This document shows, piece after piece, positions 11,484-21,731 of a stretch of DNA of 64,000 nucleotides; within the stretch, counting starts at the first letter, position 1, and each line of letters opens with the position of its first letter. Below the pieces are notes generated by a model that saw nothing but the letters and a program-made list of their open reading frames with translations, had not been told where the DNA came from and did no database searches. The stretch is from an uncultured Pelagibacteraceae bacterium (lineage in GTDB: Bacteria > Pseudomonadota > Alphaproteobacteria > Pelagibacterales > Pelagibacteraceae), in contig CACPLG010000001.1 of NCBI GenBank assembly GCA_902634775.1, forward strand, positions 141,793 through 205,792, in the 5' to 3' direction. A program made the position numbers and the translations under genes.

Positions 11484-12811
11484 TGTTTTTATCAAAATCA
11501 TTTATTCCAACATTAAAAAACTATCCTTCTGAGGCAAAAATTAAATCACACAAACTAATGTTGAGGCTAGGAATGATTAAACAATCATCAGCAGGTATTT
11601 ACTCATGGCTTCCCCTTGGCTTCAAAGTAATGAAAAAAATTGAACAAATAGTCAGGGAGGAGCAAAATAAAATAGGTGCTCAAGAAATATTGATGCCAAC
11701 AATACAGTCCTCCGAAATTTGGAAAGAAAGTGGAAGATATGAAGATTATGGAGAGGAGATGCTCAGAATTAAAGATAGACAGAACAGAGAAATTTTATAT
11801 GGTCCGACTAATGAAGAGCTAGTTACAGATATTTTTAGAAACAGTATAAAATCATATAAATCCCTTCCTCAATTACTTTATCATATTCAATGGAAATTTA
11901 GAGATGAACTAAGACCAAGATTTGGGATAATGAGATGTAGAGAATTTTTTATGAAAGATGCGTATTCATTTGATCTTAATGACGGTGATGCAGAATTTTC
12001 ATATAACAAATTTTTTCTATCATATTTAAAAACTTTTAAAAGATTGGAATTATCAGCAATACCGATGACAGCTGAAACGGGGCCAATTGGTGGGAGCTTG
12101 TCACATGAATTTATTATCTTAGCTGAAACCGGTGAAAGTAAAATTTATACTGACAAAAGAATTTTTGAGGTGAATCACGATGATTATAAATTAGAAAAAG
12201 AGTCTTTAAAAAAACTAAGACTTGAATATGACCAATTTTACGCTGTCACAGATGAGAAAATTGACAACAAGGAGTTCAACAACAAGGTTGATAAAAAAAA
12301 TCAGTTAGAGACCAAAGGTATTGAAGTCGGTCATATTTTTTACTTTGGTGATAAGTATTCAAAACCAATGAATGCCGCTGTTGATAAAGATGGTAAAAAA
12401 ATTTTTGTAAAAATGGGTTCTTATGGAATTGGAGTTTCAAGATTAGTTGGTGCCTTAATTGAGGCAAATTTTGATGAGAAAAATGAAGTTATGAAATGGC
12501 CAATATCAGTTTCTCCTTTTGAGTGTGCAATTATTTGTTTTGCATCTAAAAATGATACCACAAGTATCGAAATGGGTATTAAAGTAAAAAATTTTTTAGA
12601 ACAGAATAATATTGAAACAGTCTTAGACGATTCAGACGAAAATTTTTCAGGAAAGTTAAAAAAATTTAATTTAATTGGAATACCATTTCAAATTCTAATT
12701 GGAAAAAATCCTGATAAAAATAAAGTTGAGTTTAAAGAAGTGGGGAACGATAGCAAGATGATAAGTCTTGAAGAAGCCCTAAATTTCATTAAATCCAAAA
12801 AAATAAATTGA
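11483..12811 (+). CDS. proS: Prolyl-tRNA synthetase (short alphaproteobacterial form)
   Basis: RLGMIKQSSAGIYSWLPLGFKV, RDELRPRFGIMRCREFFMKDAYSFD. Confidence 0.97.
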   Translation: MFLSKSFIPTLKNYPSEAKIKSHKLMLRLGMIKQSSAGIYSWLPLGFKVMKKIEQIVREEQNKIGAQEILMPTIQSSEIWKESGRYEDYGEEMLRIKDRQNREILYGPTNEELVTDIFRNSIKSYKSLPQLLYHIQWKFRDELRPRFGIMRCREFFMKDAYSFDLNDGDAEFSYNKFFLSYLKTFKRLELSAIPMTAETGPIGGSLSHEFIILAETGESKIYTDKRIFEVNHDDYKLEKESLKKLRLEYDQFYAVTDEKIDNKEFNNKVDKKNQLETKGIEVGHIFYFGDKYSKPMNAAVDKDGKKIFVKMGSYGIGVSRLVGALIEANFDEKNEVMKWPISVSPFECAIICFASKNDTTSIEMGIKVKNFLEQNNIETVLDDSDENFSGKLKKFNLIGIPFQILIGKNPDKNKVEFKEVGNDSKMISLEEALNFIKSKKIN

Positions 12812-14037
12812 TCTCAACTTTAGAAAAAAAAATAATTTTTAGATATCTTAAAACCAGAAAAAAAGATGGTTTTTTAAATATTATCACTTTATTTTCTTTC
12901 TTAGGCATAAGTTTAGGCGTGGCAGTTTTGATTATAGTTATGTCTGTAATGAATGGGTTTAGGTCAGAGTTGATAAATAAGATAACTAATTTCAACGCAC
13001 ATGTTATTGTAAAACCCTATGATAAGAAAATAGAAAAAAAAAAAATAGATAACGAGTTTTTAAAAAATATTTCTTCAAATCTGATATTAAGCAATAATGG
13101 AGAGGGAATACTTTTAAACGATGAAATTACTAAAGGTATTTTAGTTAGAGGCTATTCTGAAAATGACTTTCAAAAACTGAATATTGTAAATAATAAATAT
13201 TTTAGAGGTGATAAAAAAATCTTAGAGAATAATATATCGATAGGTAGCGATTTAAGTTATGACCTCGAATTAAAAATTGGTGATCGAATTTCAATAATTT
13301 CACCTTCTGGTGAAAACACACTCATTGGATCCATACCTCGACAAAAAACTTTTAAAATAAGTTCTATATTTGATAGTAGATTTGCTGAGTTTAATAATTC
13401 TGTTGTGTTTATTAATCTTAAAGATCTACAAGGCTTATTTGATTTAAAAAAAGGAAATAATTTCTTAGAGGTTTATTTATACAAACCTGACAAAATTGAG
13501 GTTTATCGTGAAAAATTAATGTCGATTTTTACTGACGAATATATATTTACCTGGTCAGATTTAAACAAACCATTATTTTCCGCCTTAAAAGTAGAAAGAA
13601 ATGTTATGTTTATAATATTATCTTTAATAATCATAGTTGCTGCTTTTAACATTATTTCGGGTCTTACTATTTTAGTAAAAAATAAAACAAGGGAAATTGC
13701 TATATTAAAATCAATAGGTGTTTCTAACTTTTCTATTCGAAAAATATTTTTTTTTATTGGATTTTTTATAGGATTTTTAGCAACAATTATGGGAGTTGTC
13801 ATAGGTGTAACTTTCTCTCTTTATGTTGAGGAGATAAGAATGTTAATTAGTAATGTCTTTAATATAAGTTTATTTCCAGAAGAAATATATTTTTTAAGTA
13901 CTATTCCATATCAAATAGATTTTTGGTCAATATTTTTAATCTCAAGTTGTTCAATTATAATGACTTGTTTAGTCTCAATATACCCTGCAACTAAAGCAGC
14001 AAAATTAGATACAATTAAATCCTTAAAATATGAGTAA
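12808..14037 (+). CDS. lolC: Lipoprotein-releasing ABC transporter permease (LolC/LolE family)
   Basis: FRYLKTRKKDGFLNIITLFSFLGISLGVAVLIIVMSVMNGF; followed by lolD; TTG start overlapping proS stop. Confidence 0.92.
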   Translation: MISTLEKKIIFRYLKTRKKDGFLNIITLFSFLGISLGVAVLIIVMSVMNGFRSELINKITNFNAHVIVKPYDKKIEKKKIDNEFLKNISSNLILSNNGEGILLNDEITKGILVRGYSENDFQKLNIVNNKYFRGDKKILENNISIGSDLSYDLELKIGDRISIISPSGENTLIGSIPRQKTFKISSIFDSRFAEFNNSVVFINLKDLQGLFDLKKGNNFLEVYLYKPDKIEVYREKLMSIFTDEYIFTWSDLNKPLFSALKVERNVMFIILSLIIIVAAFNIISGLTILVKNKTREIAILKSIGVSNFSIRKIFFFIGFFIGFLATIMGVVIGVTFSLYVEEIRMLISNVFNISLFPEEIYFLSTIPYQIDFWSIFLISSCSIIMTCLVSIYPATKAAKLDTIKSLKYE

Positions 14038-14713
14038 CATTATAGAACTAAACAATATTTCAAAGACATTTGATAATCAAAAAAAGATTTCTGTTCTTAA
14101 AAATTTAAGTTTTAAATTTAAAAAAGGAAAAATTTACTCATTGTCTGGACCCTCTGGGTCTGGAAAATCAACTTTACTAAATTTATTATCTTTAATAGAT
14201 AGACCATCATCAGGAAATATTAAAATTGATAATCGAAATATAAATCATAACGAAATTGAGATAAACGACAAAATTAGATCTAGTAATATTGGGATTGTTT
14301 ATCAAGAGAAAAACTTATTGCCTGATTTTACGGCTATTGAAAATGTTTGCATAGCCAGCTTAGCGGCTAATAATAATCACAAAATGGCAAAACAAGAGTC
14401 ATTAAAAATTATTCAAAAAGTTGGCTTAAAAGATAGAACTAATCATTATCCATCAGAATTATCAGGAGGAGAATTGCAAAGAATTGCTATATCCAGAGCA
14501 ATAGTAAATGAACCCAGAATAATATTAGCTGATGAACCGACAGGAAGTTTAGATCATGAAAATGCAAATCAAATATTCAATTTACTCTTTAAACTAAAAA
14601 ACAAAGATCGTGTTATAATATTTGCAACTCATAATAGATTTTTTGCTAATAAAGCAGACTATAAAATTTCCTTAAGTAATGGTAAAATTAAGATCATTAA
14701 TGGAAAAATCTAA
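14030..14713 (+). CDS. lolD: Lipoprotein-releasing ABC transporter ATPase
   Basis: Walker [13 protein letters not shown], signature LSGGELQRIAISRA, Walker B IILADEPTGSLD. Confidence 0.94.
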   Translation: MSNIIELNNISKTFDNQKKISVLKNLSFKFKKGKIYSLSGPSGSGKSTLLNLLSLIDRPSSGNIKIDNRNINHNEIEINDKIRSSNIGIVYQEKNLLPDFTAIENVCIASLAANNNHKMAKQESLKIIQKVGLKDRTNHYPSELSGGELQRIAISRAIVNEPRIILADEPTGSLDHENANQIFNLLFKLKNKDRVIIFATHNRFFANKADYKISLSNGKIKIINGKI

Positions 14714-17700
14714 AAAAACATTTAATCACTTAAAAATACATACCCAATATTCTATTTGTGAAGGCGCCATAAAAATTGCTGAGCTTAGTAAATATTGTAA
14801 AGAAAATAAGGTTAAAGCAATTGGAATGTCAGATACGTCAAATTTGTGTGGATCACTAGAATTCTCAGAACAAATTTCAAAGTCTAAAACTCAGCCTATA
14901 ATCGGATCCCAAATTAAGTTTAAATTCAACGATATAATTGGATCATTACCTATTATTGCCAAAAATAGCGATGGTTACAAAGAACTTATAAATTTGTCTT
15001 CTAAATCGTTTCTTGAAAATACAGATTTAGAAGAACCACATTGTAACATTGAATTATTATTCAAATGTTCAGAAAATCTTATAATTCTCTCAGGAGGAAT
15101 TAATAATTTATCAGGTTCTCTTTTTCAAAAAGATAGATTAGATGAACTTGAAAAACTTTATTTTTCTTTGAATAAAAATTCAGGTGACAACTTTTATATA
15201 GAAATTCAAAGACATGGCGACATACATGAAAAAAATTTTGAAAGTTTTAATCTTTCTATATCAAAAAAAGTTAATGCCCCAATCATTGCGACCAATGAGG
15301 TTTTTTATTTACACAGGGACATGAGTGAAGCACACGATGCATTACTTTGCATTGGTTCAAAAAACTACATTAATGACAAACAAAGAATAAAATTAACAGA
15401 CAATCATTATCTTAAAAGTGATGACGAAATGAAAAAAATATTCCAAGACCTTCCCGAAGCTTTAGAAAACAATTATAACTTACCTTTAAGATGTAGTTTT
15501 AGACCTGAATATTCTAAACCATTATTACCTGATATAAATTCAAATAGTGACATCTCATCTAATGATCAATTAAAAAAAGATGCAAATGAGGGATTAATTC
15601 AAAAGTTTAAGGAAAGATTTGAGGGTGAGAATTTTAAAGGTGAAAAATTTCTAAAATATAAAAAAAGATTAGATCATGAAATAAAAATAATACGTGAGAT
15701 GAATTATTCTAGTTATTTTTTAATTGTGTCTGATTACATCATATGGGCTAAAAAAAATAATATTCCAGTTGGACCAGGCAGAGGGTCTGGTGCTGGTTCA
15801 TTAGTAGCATGGTGTTTACAAATTACTGATGTAGACCCAATCTATTTTGATTTAATTTTTGAAAGATTTTTAAACCCAGATCGTATTTCTATGCCTGACT
15901 TTGATATTGATTTTTGTGAGGAAAAACGTGATTTAGTTTTTGAGTATCTTAACAAAAAGTACAAAGACTCAGTGGCTCATATTATTACATTTGGCAAACT
16001 AAAGGCTAGAATGGTTATTAGAGATGTAGGTAGAGTAATGGGCCTTCCATATGGTTTTGTCGATAGTATATGCAAACTGATTCCTTTTGATCCTTCAAGA
16101 CCAATGGGTTTGACTGAATGCATAAATTCAGAACCAAGATTACAAAAAATTATAAATGAAGATAAAAGAGTAGATAAGCTTATAAAACTTTCTTTAAAAC
16201 TTGAAGGCTTAAACAGAAATTTTGCAACTCATGCAGCTGGTGTAGTAATTGCAGATAAAAAATTAATCGATACAGTTCCACTGTATAAAGACACCTCGTC
16301 TAATTTACTTCTACCTTCCACTCAATTTGACATGTATTCAGCTGAAAATTCTGGTCTTATCAAATTTGATTTCTTGGGTTTGAAAACACTTACTGTGATA
16401 AATAACACTATTAAACTTCTTAATAAAAAAAAAATTGATTTCAATATAGATAAAATAAATTACGAAGATCAAACAGTTTTTAATTTATTGTCTTCAGGTA
16501 AAACTGTTGGTTTGTTTCAACTAGAAAGTTCTGGAATGAGAGACGCTCTTACTCAAATGAAGCCAAATAGATTAGAGGACATTATTGCATTGGTTGCCTT
16601 GTATAGACCAGGTCCAATGAGCAATATTCCAATATATAATGATTGCAAACATGGAAAAAGATCACCAGATTATTTGCATCCAAAATTAGAAAAAATTTTA
16701 AAATCAACATATGGTGTAATTATATATCAGGAACAAGTCATGCAAATTGCTCAAGTTTTGTCAGGCTTCACTGCAGGTGAAGCAGATATTCTTAGACGTG
16801 CTATGGGAAAAAAGAAGAGAGCAGAATTAGAGAAACAAAAAGCAAGATTTATAGATGGTGCTTATCAAAATGGTATAGCAAAAGATATTGCGGCAAGTAT
16901 TTTTCTAAAAATAGAACCTTTTGCTGAATATGGTTTCAATAAAAGTCATGCAGCCGCCTACGCTATTATTGCTTATCAAACTGCATATTTAAAAACTCAT
17001 TTTACAAATGAATTTTTTTCCGCCTCGATGTCTATGGAAATGTCAAACCAAAAAAAACTAGGAGAATTTTATGAAGAACTTAAAAGATTAAAGATTAATA
17101 TTATACCTCCCGATATAAATTTATGTAACAGTGATTTTTTCTCCGATACAAAAAATTTTTATTATGCCTTAGGAGCTCTAAAAAATGTTGGATATGAGGC
17201 AGTTTCAAACATAGTTAAGGAAAGAGCAAAAAATGGAAAATTTAAATCCTTAAATGACTTTGTAAATAGAGTAAATCCCAAAAATATAAATAAGCTTCAA
17301 ATGGAAGCTCTCACAAAAGCAGGAGCATTTGATAATATTTTTAAACACAGAAAATCAATTTTTGTATCAATACCTAATATAATATCAAAATCAAAAAATA
17401 TTTTTGAAAATAAATCCTTAAATCAAATCGACCTATTTGCTAATAGTGAAGGATCTAATGATACAGATGTTGTAGATAAAATTGGAGAGTGGAGTTTTCA
17501 AGAAAAGATGGCAAAAGAGTTTGAAACGGTTGGTTTTTTTATATCAGACCATCCACTCAATCAATATAGAGATGTATTCAAGGAATTTAACATTCTTTCG
17601 TATAAAAATATTAGTGAAGATAAAGAAATTATTGAGGGATCAATCGCAGCCACTATTCTTAAAGTTCAAGAAAAGAAAACACAAAAAGGAACTTCATACG

Positions 17701-18107
17701 CTATCATTAAATTTTCTGATCAATCAAGTATTTTTGAGTTATTCATTTTTTCTGACATTTTAGAGATAAATAGAAATAAAATTAAAGAGGGAAATTCGGT
17801 AATATTAACTTTACAAAAAATTTCTAATAAAAATGAGCCCCAATCTATAAGATTAAATGTTAAAAAAATAATTTCTTTAGATGATTTGATAAACAGACCA
17901 ATTAATTCCATAAGTTTTAAAGTCAACAACGTTGAGGAAGTAGACATACTATCCAAAATGTTAAAAAAAGGTGGAGATGTTGAAGTAAATATTAATATTG
18001 TATCAAGTGATAAAGCTTATAAAGTTAAACTCAAGGATAGGCGTTTTATTGATAGAAAAACCGTGAATCTTATTAAGAATCAAGGAATTTTAACAACAAT
18101 TCACTGA
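14700..18107 (+). CDS. dnaE: DNA polymerase III subunit alpha
   Basis: PHP start FNHLKIHTQYSICEGA, PGRGSGAGSLVAWCLQITDVDPI, PDFDIDFCEEKRD; internal ATG at 14700 fits the N-terminus better than 14679. Confidence 0.97.
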   Translation: MEKSKKTFNHLKIHTQYSICEGAIKIAELSKYCKENKVKAIGMSDTSNLCGSLEFSEQISKSKTQPIIGSQIKFKFNDIIGSLPIIAKNSDGYKELINLSSKSFLENTDLEEPHCNIELLFKCSENLIILSGGINNLSGSLFQKDRLDELEKLYFSLNKNSGDNFYIEIQRHGDIHEKNFESFNLSISKKVNAPIIATNEVFYLHRDMSEAHDALLCIGSKNYINDKQRIKLTDNHYLKSDDEMKKIFQDLPEALENNYNLPLRCSFRPEYSKPLLPDINSNSDISSNDQLKKDANEGLIQKFKERFEGENFKGEKFLKYKKRLDHEIKIIREMNYSSYFLIVSDYIIWAKKNNIPVGPGRGSGAGSLVAWCLQITDVDPIYFDLIFERFLNPDRISMPDFDIDFCEEKRDLVFEYLNKKYKDSVAHIITFGKLKARMVIRDVGRVMGLPYGFVDSICKLIPFDPSRPMGLTECINSEPRLQKIINEDKRVDKLIKLSLKLEGLNRNFATHAAGVVIADKKLIDTVPLYKDTSSNLLLPSTQFDMYSAENSGLIKFDFLGLKTLTVINNTIKLLNKKKIDFNIDKINYEDQTVFNLLSSGKTVGLFQLESSGMRDALTQMKPNRLEDIIALVALYRPGPMSNIPIYNDCKHGKRSPDYLHPKLEKILKSTYGVIIYQEQVMQIAQVLSGFTAGEADILRRAMGKKKRAELEKQKARFIDGAYQNGIAKDIAASIFLKIEPFAEYGFNKSHAAAYAIIAYQTAYLKTHFTNEFFSASMSMEMSNQKKLGEFYEELKRLKINIIPPDINLCNSDFFSDTKNFYYALGALKNVGYEAVSNIVKERAKNGKFKSLNDFVNRVNPKNINKLQMEALTKAGAFDNIFKHRKSIFVSIPNIISKSKNIFENKSLNQIDLFANSEGSNDTDVVDKIGEWSFQEKMAKEFETVGFFISDHPLNQYRDVFKEFNILSYKNISEDKEIIEGSIAATILKVQEKKTQKGTSYAIIKFSDQSSIFELFIFSDILEINRNKIKEGNSVILTLQKISNKNEPQSIRLNVKKIISLDDLINRPINSISFKVNNVEEVDILSKMLKKGGDVEVNINIVSSDKAYKVKLKDRRFIDRKTVNLIKNQGILTTIH

Positions 18108-18139
18108 TTTATCTCTTGCCTTTACCTTTATAAATTTAT

Positions 18140-18229
18140 AAAAAGCATTAAAAAATCGCACAAGGCTTTTGGTTAATAACCTCCGGTCCTTAAATGGAAA
18201 TAGCTTTGGTGGCATAACCGGGAAAAATT
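18140..18229 (+). promoter_or_regulatory. Candidate structured 5' leader RNA of rpsB (ribosomal protein S2 leader)
   Basis: 122-bp gap before rpsB with locally raised GC; GGTT-AAT-AACC hairpin (18171-18181); CCGGT (18183-18187) complementary to ACCGG (18217-18221) next to the start codon; no clear Shine-Dalgarno. A cis-regulatory RNA preceding S2 genes has been reported in Pelagibacter by comparative genomics. Confidence 0.65.
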
Positions 18230-18997
18230 ATGAAGATACCAAATCTATCAATACAACAACTTTTAGAAGCGGGAGTACATCTTGGTCACAAAACTTTAAG
18301 ATGGAATCCGAAAATGAAAAAATACATTTTTGGCAAAAGAGACTCCGTCCATATAATTGATTTAACACAAACTCTTGAGCTTACTAATAAAGCGCTAGAA
18401 AAAATTTATGAAACTATTTCAAATAATGGGAAAATTTTATTTATCTCAACAAAAAAACAAGCTTCAGAGGCTATTGCAGATTTGGCAAAATCAACTGATC
18501 AGTATTTTGTTAATTATAGATGGTTAGGAGGCATGTTGACAAATTGGGGCACTATATCTAATTCAATAAAAAAACTTCAAAAAATAGATACGGATCTTAA
18601 GTCAGAAAATAGAGGGTTTACAAAAAAAGAACTTCTTAAGATGAGCATTCAAAGAGATAAACTGCAAAGATCTCTTGGTGGTATATCTACCATGAAAAAA
18701 ATTCCAGATTTAGTTTTTATAATTGATACAAATTATGAGTCACTTGCAATAAAAGAATCAATAAAACTTAACATACCTATAATAGCTATACTTGACACAA
18801 ACTCAGATCCAGAGGGAATTGATTTTCCAATTCCAGGTAATGATGATGCCAGAAGATCAATTGATCTTTATTGTTCTTTAGTAAAAGAAACAATAGTCAA
18901 TGCAAAGAAAAATATTCCCGAGGAGACAAAAAAAAATGGTGAACAAAAACAAATACCGTCAAAAAGTTCTTCCTCTTTAAAAAAAAAGATTAATTAA
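18230..18997 (+). CDS. rpsB: 30S ribosomal protein S2
   Basis: [48 protein letters not shown]. Confidence 0.98.
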   Translation: MKIPNLSIQQLLEAGVHLGHKTLRWNPKMKKYIFGKRDSVHIIDLTQTLELTNKALEKIYETISNNGKILFISTKKQASEAIADLAKSTDQYFVNYRWLGGMLTNWGTISNSIKKLQKIDTDLKSENRGFTKKELLKMSIQRDKLQRSLGGISTMKKIPDLVFIIDTNYESLAIKESIKLNIPIIAILDTNSDPEGIDFPIPGNDDARRSIDLYCSLVKETIVNAKKNIPEETKKNGEQKQIPSKSSSSLKKKIN

Positions 18998-19001
18998 TTA
19001 A

Positions 19002-19853
19002 ATGAGTGACCTCGAAAGTGTTAAAAAGCTAAGAAGCACAACTGGTGCAGGTTTTAAGGACTGTAATAGTGCTTTAAAAGAGGCCTCTGGAAATTTAGAA
19101 AAAGCAATTGAAATTCTTAGAATTAAAGGTGTCTCAAAAGCATCAAAAAAAATGTCCAGAGATGCTAATGAAGGACTCATATCTATTTGTGGTGACGAAA
19201 AAAAAACGTCCATAATAGAAATTAATTGCGAAACAGACTTTGTTGCAAAAAATGATGATTTTTTAAATTTTGCAAAGGAAATTGGACAAATAAATAATTC
19301 TGTAAATTCCGAAATAGATAAACTCAACAATAGTAAAATGAAAAATGGATCAACTGTATCTCAAAATTTAATAGATTTAATAGCTAAAATTGGAGAAAAA
19401 ATTACCTTAGGTAGATCAAAAACTTTAGTAAACTCTAAATCAAAAATTTTTACTTACAACCACTCTGTTGTTAAAGAAAATTTGTCAAAACTTGGTGTTG
19501 TGGTAAGTTTAGAATTTGACAAAGGTTCAAAAGATATAGATCAATTTGGAAAGCAAATTTCAATGCATATTGCTGCATCAAATCCAATGGTGATAGATAA
19601 AAAAGATATTAAAGATAATATTATTGAAAAAGAAAAAGAGATAATTAAAGAGGAATTAAAAAATCTTGGTAAACCACAAGAAATTGTTGAAAAAATTAGT
19701 CTTGGTAAAATTAATAAGTTTAAGGAAGATAACAGCTTACTTACACAAGATTGGGTTATGGATCCTAAATTAAAAGTTAAAGATGTTTTAAATAAAGTAG
19801 ACCCAAAAAATTTAAAGATAAAAGATTTTATAAGAATTAAAATTGGTGAATAA
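19002..19853 (+). CDS. tsf: Elongation factor Ts
   Basis: [48 protein letters not shown]. Confidence 0.98.
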   Translation: MSDLESVKKLRSTTGAGFKDCNSALKEASGNLEKAIEILRIKGVSKASKKMSRDANEGLISICGDEKKTSIIEINCETDFVAKNDDFLNFAKEIGQINNSVNSEIDKLNNSKMKNGSTVSQNLIDLIAKIGEKITLGRSKTLVNSKSKIFTYNHSVVKENLSKLGVVVSLEFDKGSKDIDQFGKQISMHIAASNPMVIDKKDIKDNIIEKEKEIIKEELKNLGKPQEIVEKISLGKINKFKEDNSLLTQDWVMDPKLKVKDVLNKVDPKNLKIKDFIRIKIGE

Positions 19854-20404
19854 TGTTTAAGGAAGAATCATATAACCAAAAAATGACAAAAACATTTGAC
19901 GTTTTTGTAAAAGAATTAGCATCTTTAAGGACTGGTCGCGCAAATGCCAGTATGTTGGATTTAATTAAAGTTGATGTGTATGGACAAAAAATGCCAATAA
20001 ATCAATTAGCAACAATTACCACTCCAGAACCAAGAGTAATAAATATTCAGGTATGGGACTCTAATAATATACCTTTAGTTGACTCAGCTATAAAAAAATC
20101 AGAGTTGGGGTTAAATCCACAAATAGACGGTCAATTGGTAAGATTACCAATTCCAGATTTAAGTGAGGAAAGAAGAATCGAAATAAAAAAAATGATTAAA
20201 ATTATGGGTGAAAAATCTAAAGTTTCAATTAGAAATATAAGACGAGAAGCAAATGATGAAATAAAAAAAAAACTTAAACTTAAGGAAATTAGCGAGGATG
20301 ATGAAAAAAAATTTGAAAAAATAATTCAAACATACACTGATAATTTTGTAAAAAAAATTGATGAAAAAGTCACAAATAAAGAAAAAGAAATAATGACTAT
20401 ATGA
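19853..20404 (+). CDS. frr: Ribosome recycling factor
   Basis: ELASLRTGRANASMLDLIKVDVYGQKMPINQLATITTPEPR. Confidence 0.98.
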   Translation: MFKEESYNQKMTKTFDVFVKELASLRTGRANASMLDLIKVDVYGQKMPINQLATITTPEPRVINIQVWDSNNIPLVDSAIKKSELGLNPQIDGQLVRLPIPDLSEERRIEIKKMIKIMGEKSKVSIRNIRREANDEIKKKLKLKEISEDDEKKFEKIIQTYTDNFVKKIDEKVTNKEKEIMTI

Positions 20405-21072
20405 ACCCTATAAAACATATGGCCATAATTATGGATGGTAATGGTCGCTGGGGATTAAAACACAAAAACTCAAGGAATTTAGGACATAAAGAGGGTTTAA
20501 AAACCGTAGAGATGGTCATGAAATATTGTATGAAAAAACAGATTAAATTCTTAACATTATATGCATTTTCAACTGAAAACTGGAAAAGACCTTTAAATGA
20601 AAGAAATTATCTCTTTAATCTTTTAGAAAATTATTTAAAGGAGAGATTAGAGAAAATTAATAGCGAAAAGATAAAAATCAAAATTTTAGGAGAAAAAATC
20701 TTCTCAAAAAGTCTTAATAATCTATTAAATTTTGCTGAAAAAAAGACTTATAAAAATTCAAAACTTCAAATTAACCTAGCTTTAAATTATGGGTCTAAAA
20801 AAGAAATAGTTCAAGCTTTTAACAAATTAAAGAAAAAAAAAAAAATTTCAGAAAATGACATAAAAAAAAATTTATTCACAAAAAATATTCCAGATCCTGA
20901 AATTCTTATACGTACAGGGGATACTCAAAGATTAAGCAATTTTCTCTTATGGCAAGTTGCTTATACTGAAATCTTTTTTGAAAAAAAATTATGGCCTGAT
21001 TTTATGAACAAAGATTTAAACAGAATAATTAAAAAATTTTATAATATTAAAAGAAATTTTGGAAATATCTAA
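20401..21072 (+). CDS. uppS: Undecaprenyl diphosphate synthase (isoprenyl transferase)
   Basis: HMAIIMDGNGRWG, YAFSTENWKRP, LIRTGDTQRLSNFLLWQVAYTE. Confidence 0.96.
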   Translation: MNPIKHMAIIMDGNGRWGLKHKNSRNLGHKEGLKTVEMVMKYCMKKQIKFLTLYAFSTENWKRPLNERNYLFNLLENYLKERLEKINSEKIKIKILGEKIFSKSLNNLLNFAEKKTYKNSKLQINLALNYGSKKEIVQAFNKLKKKKKISENDIKKNLFTKNIPDPEILIRTGDTQRLSNFLLWQVAYTEIFFEKKLWPDFMNKDLNRIIKKFYNIKRNFGNI

Positions 21073-21728
21073 TGAAGTCAGAATTATTAACAAGATCAAT
21101 TTCGTCACTTTTTTTACTATGTATAATATTTTTATGCGCTTTTATAAATGACTATATTTTTTTGAGTATATTGTTTATAGTTATAATTTTAAGTTGGGTA
21201 GAGTGGGTACAAATTATAGATAAAATCAATTTTAAAAAAGTAAATCGTTTGATTCACATACTATTCTTTTTAGTATATCTTTTTGTAGCATTTATAATTT
21301 GTTTCAATATTTTTATAATTGATAAATTTTTTTTTCTAACAATTTTGATGATTTGTATTTTTTCAGATGTTGGTGGTTATGTCTTTGGAAAGACTTTTGG
21401 TGGAAAAAAACTTACAAAGATAAGTCCTAAGAAAACTATATCTGGATCAATTGGCTCATTTATTTTATCTTACCTTGGTTTTTTTGTTATTTATTTCTAT
21501 TTTTACGATCTTTTATCTGTGAAAATAGATTTCCAAGCTTTATTTTTTATACCTTTTTTAATATCTATAATTTGCCAATTAGGTGACTTATTAATCTCCT
21601 TCTATAAAAGAAAAGCAAAAATTAAGAATACTGGAAATTTAATACCTGGGCATGGAGGATTACTGGATAGAATAGATGGAACAATATTCGCTTTACCACT
21701 TGGTTTTATAATAATATCTCTTTTATAA
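21072..21728 (+). CDS. cdsA: Phosphatidate cytidylyltransferase
   Basis: FSDVGGYVFGKTFGGKKLTKISPKKTISGSIGSF, GHGGLLDRIDG. Confidence 0.95.
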   Translation: MKSELLTRSISSLFLLCIIFLCAFINDYIFLSILFIVIILSWVEWVQIIDKINFKKVNRLIHILFFLVYLFVAFIICFNIFIIDKFFFLTILMICIFSDVGGYVFGKTFGGKKLTKISPKKTISGSIGSFILSYLGFFVIYFYFYDLLSVKIDFQALFFIPFLISIICQLGDLLISFYKRKAKIKNTGNLIPGHGGLLDRIDGTIFALPLGFIIISLL

Positions 21729-21731
21729 AAA

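Noticed and set aside
17482-17763. 93-aa same-strand ORF within dnaE
   Set aside because: Alternative frame inside conserved DNA polymerase III alpha; no domain.
18169-18360. 63-aa ORF overlapping the rpsB leader and start
   Set aside because: Out of frame with the unambiguous rpsB; the region is better explained as structured leader RNA.
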